Shown: positions 8,806 to 17,812 of the stretch, one piece after another
Numbering within the stretch: the stretch's first letter is position 1
How the letters are laid out: every line of letters begins with the position of its first letter
From: an uncultured Ruminococcus sp.
Lineage (GTDB): Bacteria; Bacillota; Clostridia; Oscillospirales; Acutalibacteraceae
Direction: 5' to 3'
DNA: 58,729 nt
Assembly: GCA_900543095.1 (NCBI GenBank)
Contig: UQQD01000010.1
Coordinates: forward strand, 1 to 58,729
Program-made: the position numbers and the translations under genes
Notes under the pieces: generated by a model
What the model was told of the DNA's origin: nothing
The model's input: only the letters and a program-made list of their open reading frames with translations
The model's database searches: none

Positions 8806-9420
8806 TCAGCCGTTTACAATGTCAGCAAAGTTCTTTAGGATTTTAAGTCCTGTTTCACCGCTTTTTTCGGGGTGGAACTGCGTAGCAAAAACATTGTCCT
8901 TTTCGATTGCGGCGTCAATTTTTACACCGTATTCCGTTTTAGCGGAAACAATTTTTTTGTCTTTTGCGTCAAGGAAATAGGAATGTACGAAATAAACATA
9001 GGAATTTTTGTCAATACCCTTAAAAAGACCGTTTTCTTTTTTTATTTCAAGACTGTTCCAACCTATATGCGGAATTTTCAGTCCGTCACCCGACGGTATT
9101 TTTTTTATTGTGCCGTCAAAAACACCCAGCCCTTTTGCGTTTGGACTTTCTTCACTGTAAGGAAACAAGAGCTGAAGCCCCAAACAAATTCCCAAAAACG
9201 GTTTTTTGCTGTTGATAAAATCAATTACGGTGTCCTTGATACCGTAGGAGTTCATTGTGTCTATTGTATCACCAAACGAACCTACGCCCGGCAAAACAGC
9301 TCCGTCGGCTTTCAGTATTTTGTTTTTGTCATTTGTAATAAAGGCGTCGCAGCCGATATATTCCAGTGCTTTGTACACGCTCTGAATATTGCCTGCGCCG
9401 TAATCAATAATCGCTATCAT
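8806..9420 (-). CDS. hisH: Imidazole glycerol phosphate synthase subunit HisH
   Basis: This is the glutaminase subunit that feeds ammonia to HisF. It is a class I glutamine amidotransferase with nucleophile C79 in LGICLGLQLL, His-Glu in TQFHPEKSG near residue 182, and oxyanion region PGVGSFGD. It has 204 residues, which is normal. GGAG lies 8 nt before the ATG on the minus strand. It is the first gene of a hisH-hisF unit with its own promoter at 9455-9483. Confidence 0.97.
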   Translation of the reverse strand: MIAIIDYGAGNIQSVYKALEYIGCDAFITNDKNKILKADGAVLPGVGSFGDTIDTMNSYGIKDTVIDFINSKKPFLGICLGLQLLFPYSEESPNAKGLGVFDGTIKKIPSGDGLKIPHIGWNSLEIKKENGLFKGIDKNSYVYFVHSYFLDAKDKKIVSAKTEYGVKIDAAIEKDNVFATQFHPEKSGETGLKILKNFADIVNG

Positions 9421-9454
9421 CGCTTCATCTCCAAATCAACGGTTTTATACAGCA

Positions 9455-9483
9455 ATTCTAACATAATCTGATTTTTTTTGCAA
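9455..9483 (-). promoter_or_regulatory. promoter for hisH-hisF
   Basis: On the minus strand, TTGCAA and TAGAAT are separated by 17 nt, with TG one base before the -10. Confidence 0.55.
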
Positions 9484-9543
9484 TACTAACAATCATCTCT
9501 CGCAATTTTTTGCAAAATACTCTTAAAAATAATTCATCTGTTA

Positions 9544-9572
9544 TTGAATTTTGCAAGTCGTTGTGTTAAAAT
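9544..9572 (+). promoter_or_regulatory. promoter for the RpiR-type regulator
   Basis: TTGAAT and TAAAAT are separated by 17 nt, with an extended TG at 9564-9565. It is divergent from the hisH promoter. Confidence 0.6.
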
Positions 9573-9606
9573 GAAAGCGTATAGAAATCCACAAGGGGGA
9601 TTTTAA

Positions 9607-10503
9607 ATGATTACACATCTTCTTACAAGAATAGATCTGATGATGAATTCTTTTTCAAAGGGTCAAAAGCGCATTGCGCTTTATATAGAGGAACACTACG
9701 ACAAAGCGGCATTTATGACCGCTTCAAAGCTCGGACAAACCGTAGGCGTGTCTGAAAGCACCGTTGTACGCTTTGCGACCGAGCTTGGCTATGACGGCTA
9801 TCCGAGGCTTCAAAAGGCAATGCAGGAGATGATTCGCAACAAGCTTACCTCCGTTCAGCGTATCGAAGTAACTTCAAGCCGTATCGGCGATGAAAATGTG
9901 CTTGACAGCGTTCTTAATCAGGATATTGAAAAGATACACAGAACTATTGAAGAAACCTCGCATGAAGATTTTAACAGAGCGGTTGAAGAAATTTGCAATG
10001 CAGAACGAATTTATATTTTCGGTGTGCGCTCAACCGCCGCAATAGCAAGCTTTCTTGCTTACTATTTTGAGCTTATTTTTGATAATGTAAGGGTTATAAA
10101 CACCACAAGTGCAACCTCGACCTATGAACATATTTTCAGGATTACCGAAAAAGACGTTATAATCGGAATTTCATTTCCCCGTTACAGTAAAATGGCGATA
10201 GAAGCAATGGACTTTGCACGTTCAAGAGGTGCTCACGCAGTTGCAATTACCGACAGTATGGCGTCTCCGCTTGTACAGTCGGCTGATTCCGTGCTTATCG
10301 CACGCAGCGATATGGCTTCAATAGTCGATTCGCTTGTTGCCCCGCTCAGCCTTATCAATGCACTTATCGTTGCAACTGTTTTGAAGAAGAAAGACGAAGT
10401 ATCGGATACCTTCCGCACTCTTGAAAAAGTTTGGAACCGTGAGGGTGTTTACACAAATCACGACAAGGATAATCCCAAAACTACAAATGAAGATAAAAGC
10501 TAA
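9607..10503 (+). CDS. MurR/RpiR family transcriptional regulator
   Basis: A 298-residue regulator with an N-terminal HTH_6 domain (about 1-77; KLGQTVGVSESTVVRFATELGYDGYPRLQ contains the recognition helix) and a SIS phosphosugar-binding domain (about 115-250; IFGVRSTAAIASFLAYYFEL and IGISFPRYSK). Members sense phosphorylated sugars or amino sugars and control nearby catabolic genes. Here no sugar-uptake gene is adjacent, so the ligand is unknown. An AAGGGGGA ribosome site precedes ATG 9607. The downstream flavoprotein gene overlaps its end by 17 nt, which suggests translational coupling. Confidence 0.92.
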   Translation: MITHLLTRIDLMMNSFSKGQKRIALYIEEHYDKAAFMTASKLGQTVGVSESTVVRFATELGYDGYPRLQKAMQEMIRNKLTSVQRIEVTSSRIGDENVLDSVLNQDIEKIHRTIEETSHEDFNRAVEEICNAERIYIFGVRSTAAIASFLAYYFELIFDNVRVINTTSATSTYEHIFRITEKDVIIGISFPRYSKMAIEAMDFARSRGAHAVAITDSMASPLVQSADSVLIARSDMASIVDSLVAPLSLINALIVATVLKKKDEVSDTFRTLEKVWNREGVYTNHDKDNPKTTNEDKS

Positions 10504-11731
10504 ATCAGTCGTTGTGATAGGCGGCGGAGCTTCGGGGCTGCTTGCGGCAGGAACAGCCGCCGAAAGCGGTGCTTCGGTCACACTTATCGAGAAAAACACC
10601 CGTATGGGACGCAAGATAATGATAACGGGGAAAGGCAGATGCAATCTGACAAATAACTGCGACCCCCGAACCTTTATATCAAATGTTCCGGTAAACGGAC
10701 GGTTCCTTTACTCTGCAATAAATAATTTTTCGCCGTGGGATACTATGGCATTTTTTGAGGATCTCGGTTTGCCGCTCAAAACCGAACGGGGCGATCGTGT
10801 TTTCCCCGTATCCGACAAAGCACTTGACGTAGTTGATACGCTTTATTCCTATGTTAAAAGCAAGGGCGTAAAAACAGTAAACGATAATGCATATGCGCTT
10901 GAATTCAGTGACGGCTCCGTTGCCGAGGTAAAATGTAATAAAGGCTCATATAACGCCGACAGCGTAATTGTTTGCTGCGGCGGAAAAAGCTATCCGCTCA
11001 CAGGCTCAACAGGCGACGGTTATACTCTTGCAAAGCAAGCGGGCCACACCGTAATAACGCCCAAGCCCTCGCTTGTTCCGCTTGAAAGCGCAGACAACGA
11101 CTGTAAATCAATGCAAGGTCTGTCGCTTAAAAATGTTGCGCTAAAAATCATTGATACTTCAAACGGAAAGAACGCCTACAGTGATTTCGGAGAAATGCTT
11201 TTTACTCATTTCGGTATAAGCGGACCTATGGTGCTTTCCGCAAGCTCACACCTGCGTGATATAACAAAAGGAAAATACTGTGCGGAAATTGATTTGAAGC
11301 CTGCTCTTGATATGCAGCAGCTTGACAGGAGAATACAGCACGATTTTCGTGAAAATTCAAACAAAGATGTTTCCAATTCGTTTTCAAAGCTGCTTCCGCA
11401 CAAGATAATAATTCCTGTATTAAAGCGCTGGGGAGTTCCTTTTGACAAAAAATGTAATGTAATAACCAAAGAAGAACGCAAAAAATTATGCGAGCTTTTA
11501 AAGGCGTTTAGAATAGATATAAGCGGATTTCGTCCGATTGAAGAAGCAATAGTTACATCAGGCGGCGTAAAGGTCACTGAAATTAATCCAAAAACTATGG
11601 AAAGCAAGCTGATAAAGGGTCTGTACTTTGCAGGTGAGGTTATCGACTGCGACGCCTATACCGGCGGATTTAATTTGCAAATCGCATGGAGTACGGGCAG
11701 GCTTGCAGGCGAAAATGCTGCGCTCAATTAA
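10487..11731 (+). CDS. BaiN/HI0933-type NAD(P)/FAD-dependent oxidoreductase
   Basis: A 414-residue flavoprotein of the HI0933/YhiN family, whose substrate is unknown. The FAD Rossmann motif VVIGGGASGLLAAG is at the N-terminus, followed by MGRKIMITGKGRCNLTN. The C-terminal family signature GLYFAGEVIDCDAYTGGFNLQ precedes WSTGRLAG. I chose ATG 10487 because the FAD motif then begins near residue 7, as in homologues, instead of a 22-codon longer form. It overlaps the regulator's end and precedes cmk by 23 nt. This flavoprotein-cmk-plsC-ispH order is recurrent in Clostridia. Confidence 0.92.
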   Translation: MKIKAKSVVVIGGGASGLLAAGTAAESGASVTLIEKNTRMGRKIMITGKGRCNLTNNCDPRTFISNVPVNGRFLYSAINNFSPWDTMAFFEDLGLPLKTERGDRVFPVSDKALDVVDTLYSYVKSKGVKTVNDNAYALEFSDGSVAEVKCNKGSYNADSVIVCCGGKSYPLTGSTGDGYTLAKQAGHTVITPKPSLVPLESADNDCKSMQGLSLKNVALKIIDTSNGKNAYSDFGEMLFTHFGISGPMVLSASSHLRDITKGKYCAEIDLKPALDMQQLDRRIQHDFRENSNKDVSNSFSKLLPHKIIIPVLKRWGVPFDKKCNVITKEERKKLCELLKAFRIDISGFRPIEEAIVTSGGVKVTEINPKTMESKLIKGLYFAGEVIDCDAYTGGFNLQIAWSTGRLAGENAALN

Positions 11732-11754
11732 AATAAACACAAGGAGATAATTTT

Positions 11755-12423
11755 ATGTCTGTTGCAATAGCACTTGACGGACCTGCGGGCGCAGGAAAGT
11801 CGTCAATAGCCAAAAGAGCGGCAAAGGCTCTTGATTATATCTATGTTGATACGGGTGCGCTTTACCGCACAATCGGTCTTGCCGCAACCCGAAGCAATGT
11901 TGAGCCAAAGCCCTCAAAGGAAGTAAATGAGCTTTTGTCCGAAATAAAGGTTGACCTTACGTTTAACGATAAGGGCGAACAGATTGTTTTGCTCAACGGC
12001 GAGGACGTGTCGGGTGAAATACGCACGCCCGAGGCATCAATGACAGCTTCAAAAATTTCGGCGGTTCCCTCCGTAAGAGAATATCTGCTTGACCTACAGC
12101 GCAATATGGCAAAAGCTCACAACGTAATTATGGACGGGCGTGATATAGGCACAGTCGTACTTCCCGACGCACAGATAAAAATTTTCCTTACCGCCTCACC
12201 CGAAGCAAGAGCTAAACGCAGGTACAAGGAGCTTTGTGAAAAGGGAATGAACGTAAAATACGAAGATGTGCTCAGCGACGTTATACAGCGTGACTACAAT
12301 GATACTCACCGAGACGTTGCGCCCCTCAAGCCTGCCGAGGACAGTATCACGGTAGATACAACAGAACTCGACTTTGAACAGTCGGTTGATAAAATAATTT
12401 CCGTAATCAAGGAGAATATCTGA
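11755..12423 (+). CDS. cmk: Cytidylate kinase
   Basis: CMP/dCMP kinase that transfers phosphate from ATP in pyrimidine nucleotide salvage and synthesis. The P-loop GPAGAGKSS is at residues 10-18, followed by DTGALYRTIG and the substrate-binding DGRDIGTVVLPDA. The lid region contains KRRYKEL. At 222 residues, length is normal. AAGGAG lies 8 nt before ATG. Its TGA shares one base with the ATG of plsC, indicating coupling. Confidence 0.97.
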   Translation: MSVAIALDGPAGAGKSSIAKRAAKALDYIYVDTGALYRTIGLAATRSNVEPKPSKEVNELLSEIKVDLTFNDKGEQIVLLNGEDVSGEIRTPEASMTASKISAVPSVREYLLDLQRNMAKAHNVIMDGRDIGTVVLPDAQIKIFLTASPEARAKRRYKELCEKGMNVKYEDVLSDVIQRDYNDTHRDVAPLKPAEDSITVDTTELDFEQSVDKIISVIKENI

Positions 12424-13055
12424 TGGGACAATCAAGGGTTCTTTATTCAATAGGTCGTGTTATCTGCACCCCGATATATAAGCTGTTTTATCGGTATAAG
12501 CCAATAAACAATCACACCATTCCCGAAACAGGCGGTTGTATTCTTGCAAGCAATCATATCTCGTTTGCAGACCCCGTGCTTTTGGGACTTTGTCAAAAAC
12601 GCAGACTGTTTTTTATGGCTAAGGCGGAGCTTTTCAAAAACAAATTTTTTGCCGCCGTAATCCGTGCGCTCGGCGCTTTCCCCGTTGAAAGAGGAGCAGG
12701 TGACAATAAGGCAATCAAAACAGGCGAGGACCTTATTAAAGACGGCGAAGTTATGACTATATTCATAGAAGGCGGAAGAACCAAAACCGGCGATCTTATG
12801 CGTCCGCGTTCGGGTTGCGCACTTGTTGCACAGCAAATGCAGGTGCCTGTAATTCCTGCGTGCATTACCGTTGTGGGCAATCCAAAACACAAATTTGCAA
12901 AATGCGTTGTTCATTTCGGAGAGCCGCTTACTCCTCAGCAGCTCGGATTGACGCCCGACGGCGGCAGGCACGAGCTTAGAAACGCTTCAAATATGATTAT
13001 GGACGAGATAAAAAAGATGAGGGAGCAGGATTTGCGTGAGTATAAAAAAGGCTGA
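12423..13055 (+). CDS. plsC: 1-acyl-sn-glycerol-3-phosphate acyltransferase
   Basis: Acyltransferase that converts lysophosphatidic to phosphatidic acid at the membrane. The catalytic NHISFADP (HX4D) is near residue 42, followed by the glycerol-phosphate motifs GAFPVERG near 94 and FIEGGRTKTGDL near 117. It has 210 residues and an N-terminal hydrophobic stretch, which is normal for bacterial PlsC. It overlaps cmk by one base and ispH-rpsA by 20 bases, so the three form a tightly coupled operon. Confidence 0.94.
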   Translation: MGQSRVLYSIGRVICTPIYKLFYRYKPINNHTIPETGGCILASNHISFADPVLLGLCQKRRLFFMAKAELFKNKFFAAVIRALGAFPVERGAGDNKAIKTGEDLIKDGEVMTIFIEGGRTKTGDLMRPRSGCALVAQQMQVPVIPACITVVGNPKHKFAKCVVHFGEPLTPQQLGLTPDGGRHELRNASNMIMDEIKKMREQDLREYKKG

Positions 13056-15087
13056 GTCGGCAGGCTTTTGTTTCGGCGTGAACAGAGCGATAAATATAGT
13101 TGATGACCTTATATCTCAAAACATAAAGGTCTGCACCCTGGGTCCGATAATCCATAATATGGAGATGGTTCGTGAGTTAAAGGAACAAGGCTGCCGCCCT
13201 ATCGACGATATAAGCGAGCTTTGCGACGACGAAACCCTTGTAATCCGTTCGCACGGAGTACCAAAGTCGGTGATTGACGCTCTTGAAAAAAATCACATCA
13301 ATTACAAAGACGCTACCTGCCCGTTTGTCAAAAAAATTCACAACATAGTTGCAAAAACCGATCCCGATACTGATGTTGTTTTAATCGCAGGCAATAAGGA
13401 TCACCCCGAAGTACAGGGCATAATCGGTAATTGTAATTGTGATTGTTACACGTTTAACAATGGGCAGGAGCTTGACAGTATAATGCCTATTATTCTAAAT
13501 ACGAATAATAAATCATTAAAAGTAATAGCACAAACGACTTTTGACACAAAAGAATGGAAAAAATCAGTAAAAAAGATAAAAAAACTATGTACAAATTCAA
13601 AAATATTTGATACAATATGTAATGCTACGTCAGTTAGACAGAGTGAAGCCGATCAAATTGCGGCTCAGTCGGACTTTATGATAGTGATAGGTGACAGGCA
13701 CAGTTCAAATACAGCAAAGCTTTTTGATATTTGCAAAAGGCAGTGTGCAAACACCGTACTAATCGAAACCGCAAAGGAGCTTGATTTAAACCGAGTTCGT
13801 TCTGCAACTGAAATAGGCGTAACTGCCGGTGCGTCAACACCGACAAGGATAATAAAGGAGGTACTGGATACAATGAGTGAAATTAAATCCGGTGAAACAA
13901 ATGTTGAAGAATCTTTTGAGGAGTTGCTTGAAGAATCCCTCAAAAACTTAAATACAAATGAGAGGGTAATGGGTACAGTAATCAGTATTGCGCCCAACGA
14001 AGTTCAGGTTGACGTCGGCAGAAAGCAAACGGGCTTTATTCCTGTTTCAGAGCTTTCAAACGATCCGAGCGCCAATCCCGAAGACGTCGTTAAGGTTGGT
14101 GATAAGCTTGAACTGCTTATTATGAAGACCAACGACCAGGAAGGCACAATTATGCTTTCAAAGCGCAGAGTTGACGCCCAGAAGGGTTGGGAAGAGCTTC
14201 AGGACAAGGTTGATTCTCAGGAGATACTTACAAGCAAGGTTACAGAAGCCGTAAAGGGCGGCGTTATTGTGCTTTACAATAACGTAAGAATCTTTATTCC
14301 CGCATCTCAGGCTACGGCAAGCCGCGACGAAAAGCTTGAGGATCTTGTAGGTCAGGAGGTAAACTTCAGACTTATCGAGGTATCTCAGCGCGGCAGACAG
14401 AGAAGAGCTATCGGCTCTATCCGCAGTGTACTCAAGGAGCAGAGAGCCGCTCAGCGTGAAGAGTTCTGGAAAACCTGCGAAATCGGAAAGCGTTATAAGG
14501 GCGTTGTAAAGTCGCTTACAAGCTACGGTGCATTTGTTGATCTCGGCGGTGTGTTCGGTATGATCCATATTTCCGAGCTTTCTTGGACGCACATCAAGCA
14601 TCCGAGCGAGGTTGTAAACATCGGCGATACGGTTGACGTATATATCAAGGACATCAATGAAGAAACCAAAAAGATTTCTCTTGGCTTCAAGAACGCAGAA
14701 GACAATCCGTGGGAAATCCTCAAGAGAGATTATCCCGAGGGAACGGTAGTTAAGGCAAAGATCGTCGGACTTACAACCTTCGGCGCATTTGCAAACATAA
14801 TCCCCGGCATTGACGGTCTTATCCATATTTCTCAGATCGCTAACAAGAGAATCGACAAGCCCGCTGACATTCTTTCAGTTGGTGAAACTGTTGAAGCAAA
14901 GATTACCGCTATTGACTTTGATAAAAAGCGTGTAAGTCTTTCAATGCGTGCGCTTCTTCCCGAAGATGAACAGGCTCCCGCAAAAGAAGAACCTGTTGAA
15001 GAGGTAACAGAGGCTCCTGCCGAAGAAGCCGTTGAAGAAGCAACCGAAGCTCCTGCTGAGGAAGCAGCTGAAACAACAGCTGAATAA
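13036..15087 (+). CDS. ispH: Bifunctional IspH / ribosomal protein S1
   Basis: A 683-residue fusion. About residues 1-280 are 4-hydroxy-3-methylbut-2-enyl diphosphate reductase, the last step of the MEP isoprenoid pathway. Its three 4Fe-4S cysteines lie in GFCFGVNRA (C12), DATCPFVKK and TICNATSVRQ. About residues 310-640 contain four S1 RNA-binding repeats (for example ERVMGTVISI, KRYKGVVKSLTSYGAFVDL and GTVVKAKIVGLTTFGAFAN). The C-terminus is an acidic EEAPAEEA-rich tail. This fusion is established in Clostridia. The start is GTG 13036, inside plsC, and gives the normal IspH N-terminus. A terminator follows at once. Confidence 0.95.
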   Translation: MSIKKAESAGFCFGVNRAINIVDDLISQNIKVCTLGPIIHNMEMVRELKEQGCRPIDDISELCDDETLVIRSHGVPKSVIDALEKNHINYKDATCPFVKKIHNIVAKTDPDTDVVLIAGNKDHPEVQGIIGNCNCDCYTFNNGQELDSIMPIILNTNNKSLKVIAQTTFDTKEWKKSVKKIKKLCTNSKIFDTICNATSVRQSEADQIAAQSDFMIVIGDRHSSNTAKLFDICKRQCANTVLIETAKELDLNRVRSATEIGVTAGASTPTRIIKEVLDTMSEIKSGETNVEESFEELLEESLKNLNTNERVMGTVISIAPNEVQVDVGRKQTGFIPVSELSNDPSANPEDVVKVGDKLELLIMKTNDQEGTIMLSKRRVDAQKGWEELQDKVDSQEILTSKVTEAVKGGVIVLYNNVRIFIPASQATASRDEKLEDLVGQEVNFRLIEVSQRGRQRRAIGSIRSVLKEQRAAQREEFWKTCEIGKRYKGVVKSLTSYGAFVDLGGVFGMIHISELSWTHIKHPSEVVNIGDTVDVYIKDINEETKKISLGFKNAEDNPWEILKRDYPEGTVVKAKIVGLTTFGAFANIIPGIDGLIHISQIANKRIDKPADILSVGETVEAKITAIDFDKKRVSLSMRALLPEDEQAPAKEEPVEEVTEAPAEEAVEEATEAPAEEAAETTAE

Positions 15088-15099
15088 TTAAACTTAATC

Positions 15100-15130
15100 A
15101 AGGGCACTCTAATGGGTGCCCTTAAATTTT
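15100..15130 (+). terminator. intrinsic terminator after ispH-rpsA
   Basis: AAGGGCAC and GTGCCCTT form a perfect 8-bp stem with an 8-nt loop, followed by AAATTTTT. Confidence 0.85.
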
Positions 15131-15144
15131 TAGGGGGAAAACCT

Positions 15145-15720
15145 ATGACGCCGCAAGAAGAATTTTTAGCCATATATAACGAACACATCACACGTCAGGG
15201 CGCGGCTGAATTGCTTGAATGGTTAAAGCGAACTGATTTTTTCACCGCACCTGCCAGCACAAAATATCATTGCGCCTGTGAAAACGGACTTGTTATGCAC
15301 TCTGTAAGCGTGTTTAACACAATGATGGAAAAGCATTTTGACGAAGAAACCGACAACATCGAAAGCTTTGCAATTTGCGGACTTTTGCACGATCTTTGTA
15401 AGGCACAGTTTTATAAAGTATCATCACGCAACGTTAAAAACGAACAAACAGGACAATGGGAAAAGGTACCCTATTATGCAATAGACGACCAATTTCCTTA
15501 CGGTCACGGTGAAAAATCCGTTTTCCTTATAGAAAGAAAAATGCATCTGAAAATTGACGAGGCAATGGCAATTCGTTGGCATATGGGTGAATTCGGCGAT
15601 AAAAACAGCAATGTAATAAGTCAGGCGTACGATCGTTACCCGCTTGCCGTAAAGCTTCACCTTGCGGATCTCGAGTCAACGTTTCTGAGAGAAAAGGGTA
15701 CTTCGGAAGTCAATAAGTAG
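15145..15720 (+). CDS. HD domain-containing protein
   Basis: A 191-residue HD-superfamily phosphohydrolase-like protein. Metal-ligand motifs are visible: H in NGLVMHSVSVF, HD in CGLLHDLCKAQFYK, and H in AIRWHMGEFG. The substrate is not known. Homologues in Clostridia are annotated only as HD domain proteins. I chose ATG 15145 because AGGGGG lies 8 nt upstream; an ATG at 15112 falls inside the terminator. It precedes ligA by 9 nt and is probably cotranscribed with it. Confidence 0.85.
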   Translation: MTPQEEFLAIYNEHITRQGAAELLEWLKRTDFFTAPASTKYHCACENGLVMHSVSVFNTMMEKHFDEETDNIESFAICGLLHDLCKAQFYKVSSRNVKNEQTGQWEKVPYYAIDDQFPYGHGEKSVFLIERKMHLKIDEAMAIRWHMGEFGDKNSNVISQAYDRYPLAVKLHLADLESTFLREKGTSEVNK

Positions 15721-15729
15721 GAGCAGTTT

Positions 15730-17706
15730 ATGGACATCATTTCGGCAGAACGCCGTATAAAAGAGCTTACAAAAGAGCTTGAATATCACAACAATCTTTA
15801 TTATAACAAGGACGAACCGGAAATTTCCGACTTTGAGTACGATAAGATGCTCCGAGAGCTTGAAAACCTTGAAGAGGAGTACCCTCAGTTTAAATCTCCG
15901 CTGTCCCCGACAAACAGAGTAGGCGGCAGTGCAGGCGCAAAATTTTCGCCCGTAACGCACACAGTTCCGCTTGAAAGCCTGCACGACAGCTTTTCGCACG
16001 ATGAATTGCGTGATTTTGACCGCAGAGTGCGTGAGACTGTTCCAAACGTTACCTATGTTGTCGAGCCTAAATTTGACGGACTTTCGGTTGCGTGCGAATA
16101 CCGCAAAGGGGTTTTTGTCAGAGGCTCCACCCGAGGTGACGGAGTAACGGGCGAAGATGTTACCGATAACCTGATGACGATAAAAAGTCTGCCAAAACGC
16201 ATATTAAACGCCCCTGAGTTTTTGGAAGTAAGGGGTGAAGTGTATATGTCGTTTACAAGCTTTGACGAGCTTGTAAAAAGGCAGGAGGAAAACGAAGAAA
16301 AGCCCTTTAAAAACCCACGAAATGCGGCGGCAGGCTCGCTGAGACAGAAAAACGCCAAAATAACGGCAAGCCGAAGGCTTGATATATTTATATTCAATGT
16401 TCAGCAGTCAAGCGACAACGACCTCAAATCACACCGCCAAAGCCTTGATTACCTTTCCGAGCTTGGCTTTCCAACGTCGTTTTATACAGTATGTGATACT
16501 ATTGACGAAGCAATAGAGCAAATAGAAAAGATAGGAAACAACCGAGGCGAATATGATTACGCCATTGACGGCGCAGTAGTAAAGGTTGACAGCTTTGCGG
16601 CAAGAGAGTTGCTCGGCAGTACCGCAAAATATCCTAAATGGGCGGAAGCATATAAATATCCGCCCGAAGAAAAGCCGACAAAACTGCTTGATATTGAAAT
16701 CAATGTGGGCAGGACAGGCGTTCTCACGCCCGTGGGCATATTTGAGCCTGTATTGCTTGCAGGTACAACCGTCAGCCGTGCAACACTGCACAACCGTGAT
16801 TTTATTGAGGAAAAAGGCATCTGCATAGGCGACACCGTAATAATCCGCAAAGCGGGCGAAATCATTCCCGAAGTGCTTTCGGTAAGCGAACATCCCGAAA
16901 ATGCAAAACCGTTTGTATTTCCGTTGCTGTGTCCGTCGTGCGGCAGTCCCGTGGTTCGTGATGACGAAGCGGCAACACGCTGTACAAATACCGATTGTCC
17001 CGCTCAGCTTATGCGCCATCTTATTCATTTTGTCAGCCGTGACGCAATGGATATAGACGGACTAGGTCCTGCATTCCTTGAACAGCTTTCCGATTCGGGA
17101 CTTGTAAAATCGCCTGCCGATTTATACAAGCTTAAAACTGAGGATATTTTATCATTTGACCGAAAAGCGGAAAAATCAGCGAAAAATCTTATTGCCTCCA
17201 TTGAAAAGTCAAAGGAAAATGAGCTTTATCGCCTTGTATTTGCGCTTGGCATACGAAATATCGGGCTAAAAGCCGCTAAACTTATATGCGAAAATTTTGC
17301 GACGATAGATGATATTATGAATTCCAAATCAGAAGATTTTGAAAAGATAGACGGATTTGGACTTGTAATGGCACAAAGCCTTGAAAATTATTTTTCGCTT
17401 GACGGCACAAAAGAGCTGATTTCGGAGCTGAAAAGCTTGGGACTTAAAATGAAACCGTCCGAGCAAAAGCAGTCCGGCGGAAAATTTGAGGGCAAAACCT
17501 TTGTTTTGACAGGCACACTTCCGACAATGACAAGAAGTGAAGCCTCAAAGCTGATTGAGCAAAACGGCGGAAAGACAAGCTCCTCCGTTTCCAAGAAAAC
17601 ATCTTACGTCCTTGCGGGCGAGGAGGCAGGCTCAAAGCTGACTAAGGCGCAAAGCTTAGGTATAACCGTAATTTCCGAGCAGGATTTGCTTGAAATGTTA
17701 AAATAA
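15730..17706 (+). CDS. ligA: NAD-dependent DNA ligase LigA
   Basis: NAD+-dependent ligase that seals nicks in replication and repair. Adenylated lysine is K114 in EPKFDGLS (KXDG). The OB fold contains NVGRTGVLTPVG. The zinc finger is CPSCGSPVVRDDEAATRCTN with a following CPAQL. Four helix-hairpin-helix repeats (about 445-570) and a BRCT domain (about 580-658, GKTFVLTGTLPTMTR) complete the standard architecture. It has 658 residues, which is normal. AGGAG lies upstream of ATG 15730. Confidence 0.97.
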   Translation: MDIISAERRIKELTKELEYHNNLYYNKDEPEISDFEYDKMLRELENLEEEYPQFKSPLSPTNRVGGSAGAKFSPVTHTVPLESLHDSFSHDELRDFDRRVRETVPNVTYVVEPKFDGLSVACEYRKGVFVRGSTRGDGVTGEDVTDNLMTIKSLPKRILNAPEFLEVRGEVYMSFTSFDELVKRQEENEEKPFKNPRNAAAGSLRQKNAKITASRRLDIFIFNVQQSSDNDLKSHRQSLDYLSELGFPTSFYTVCDTIDEAIEQIEKIGNNRGEYDYAIDGAVVKVDSFAARELLGSTAKYPKWAEAYKYPPEEKPTKLLDIEINVGRTGVLTPVGIFEPVLLAGTTVSRATLHNRDFIEEKGICIGDTVIIRKAGEIIPEVLSVSEHPENAKPFVFPLLCPSCGSPVVRDDEAATRCTNTDCPAQLMRHLIHFVSRDAMDIDGLGPAFLEQLSDSGLVKSPADLYKLKTEDILSFDRKAEKSAKNLIASIEKSKENELYRLVFALGIRNIGLKAAKLICENFATIDDIMNSKSEDFEKIDGFGLVMAQSLENYFSLDGTKELISELKSLGLKMKPSEQKQSGGKFEGKTFVLTGTLPTMTRSEASKLIEQNGGKTSSSVSKKTSYVLAGEEAGSKLTKAQSLGITVISEQDLLEMLK

Positions 17707-17732
17707 AATCTATAACCGATAATGTCATACAG

Positions 17733-17766
17733 TGACCGCGATAAACATCGCGGTCATATTTTTTTG
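17733..17766 (+). terminator. intrinsic terminator after ligA
   Basis: A perfect 10-bp stem (TGACCGCGAT / ATCGCGGTCA) with an AAAC loop is followed by TATTTTTTT. Confidence 0.93.
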
Positions 17767-17782
17767 CCCGACGGCATAATAT
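17754..17782 (+). promoter_or_regulatory. candidate sigma-E promoter for spoIIIA
   Basis: TCATATT matches the B. subtilis sigma-E -35 consensus KMATATT. After 14 nt comes CATAATAT, close to the -10 consensus CATACAHT. The -35 lies in the tail of the ligA terminator. spoIIIA is sigma-E-dependent in B. subtilis. Confidence 0.55.
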
Positions 17783-17812
17783 TTACTGTATCAAAACTTG
17801 GAGGAATGTTAA

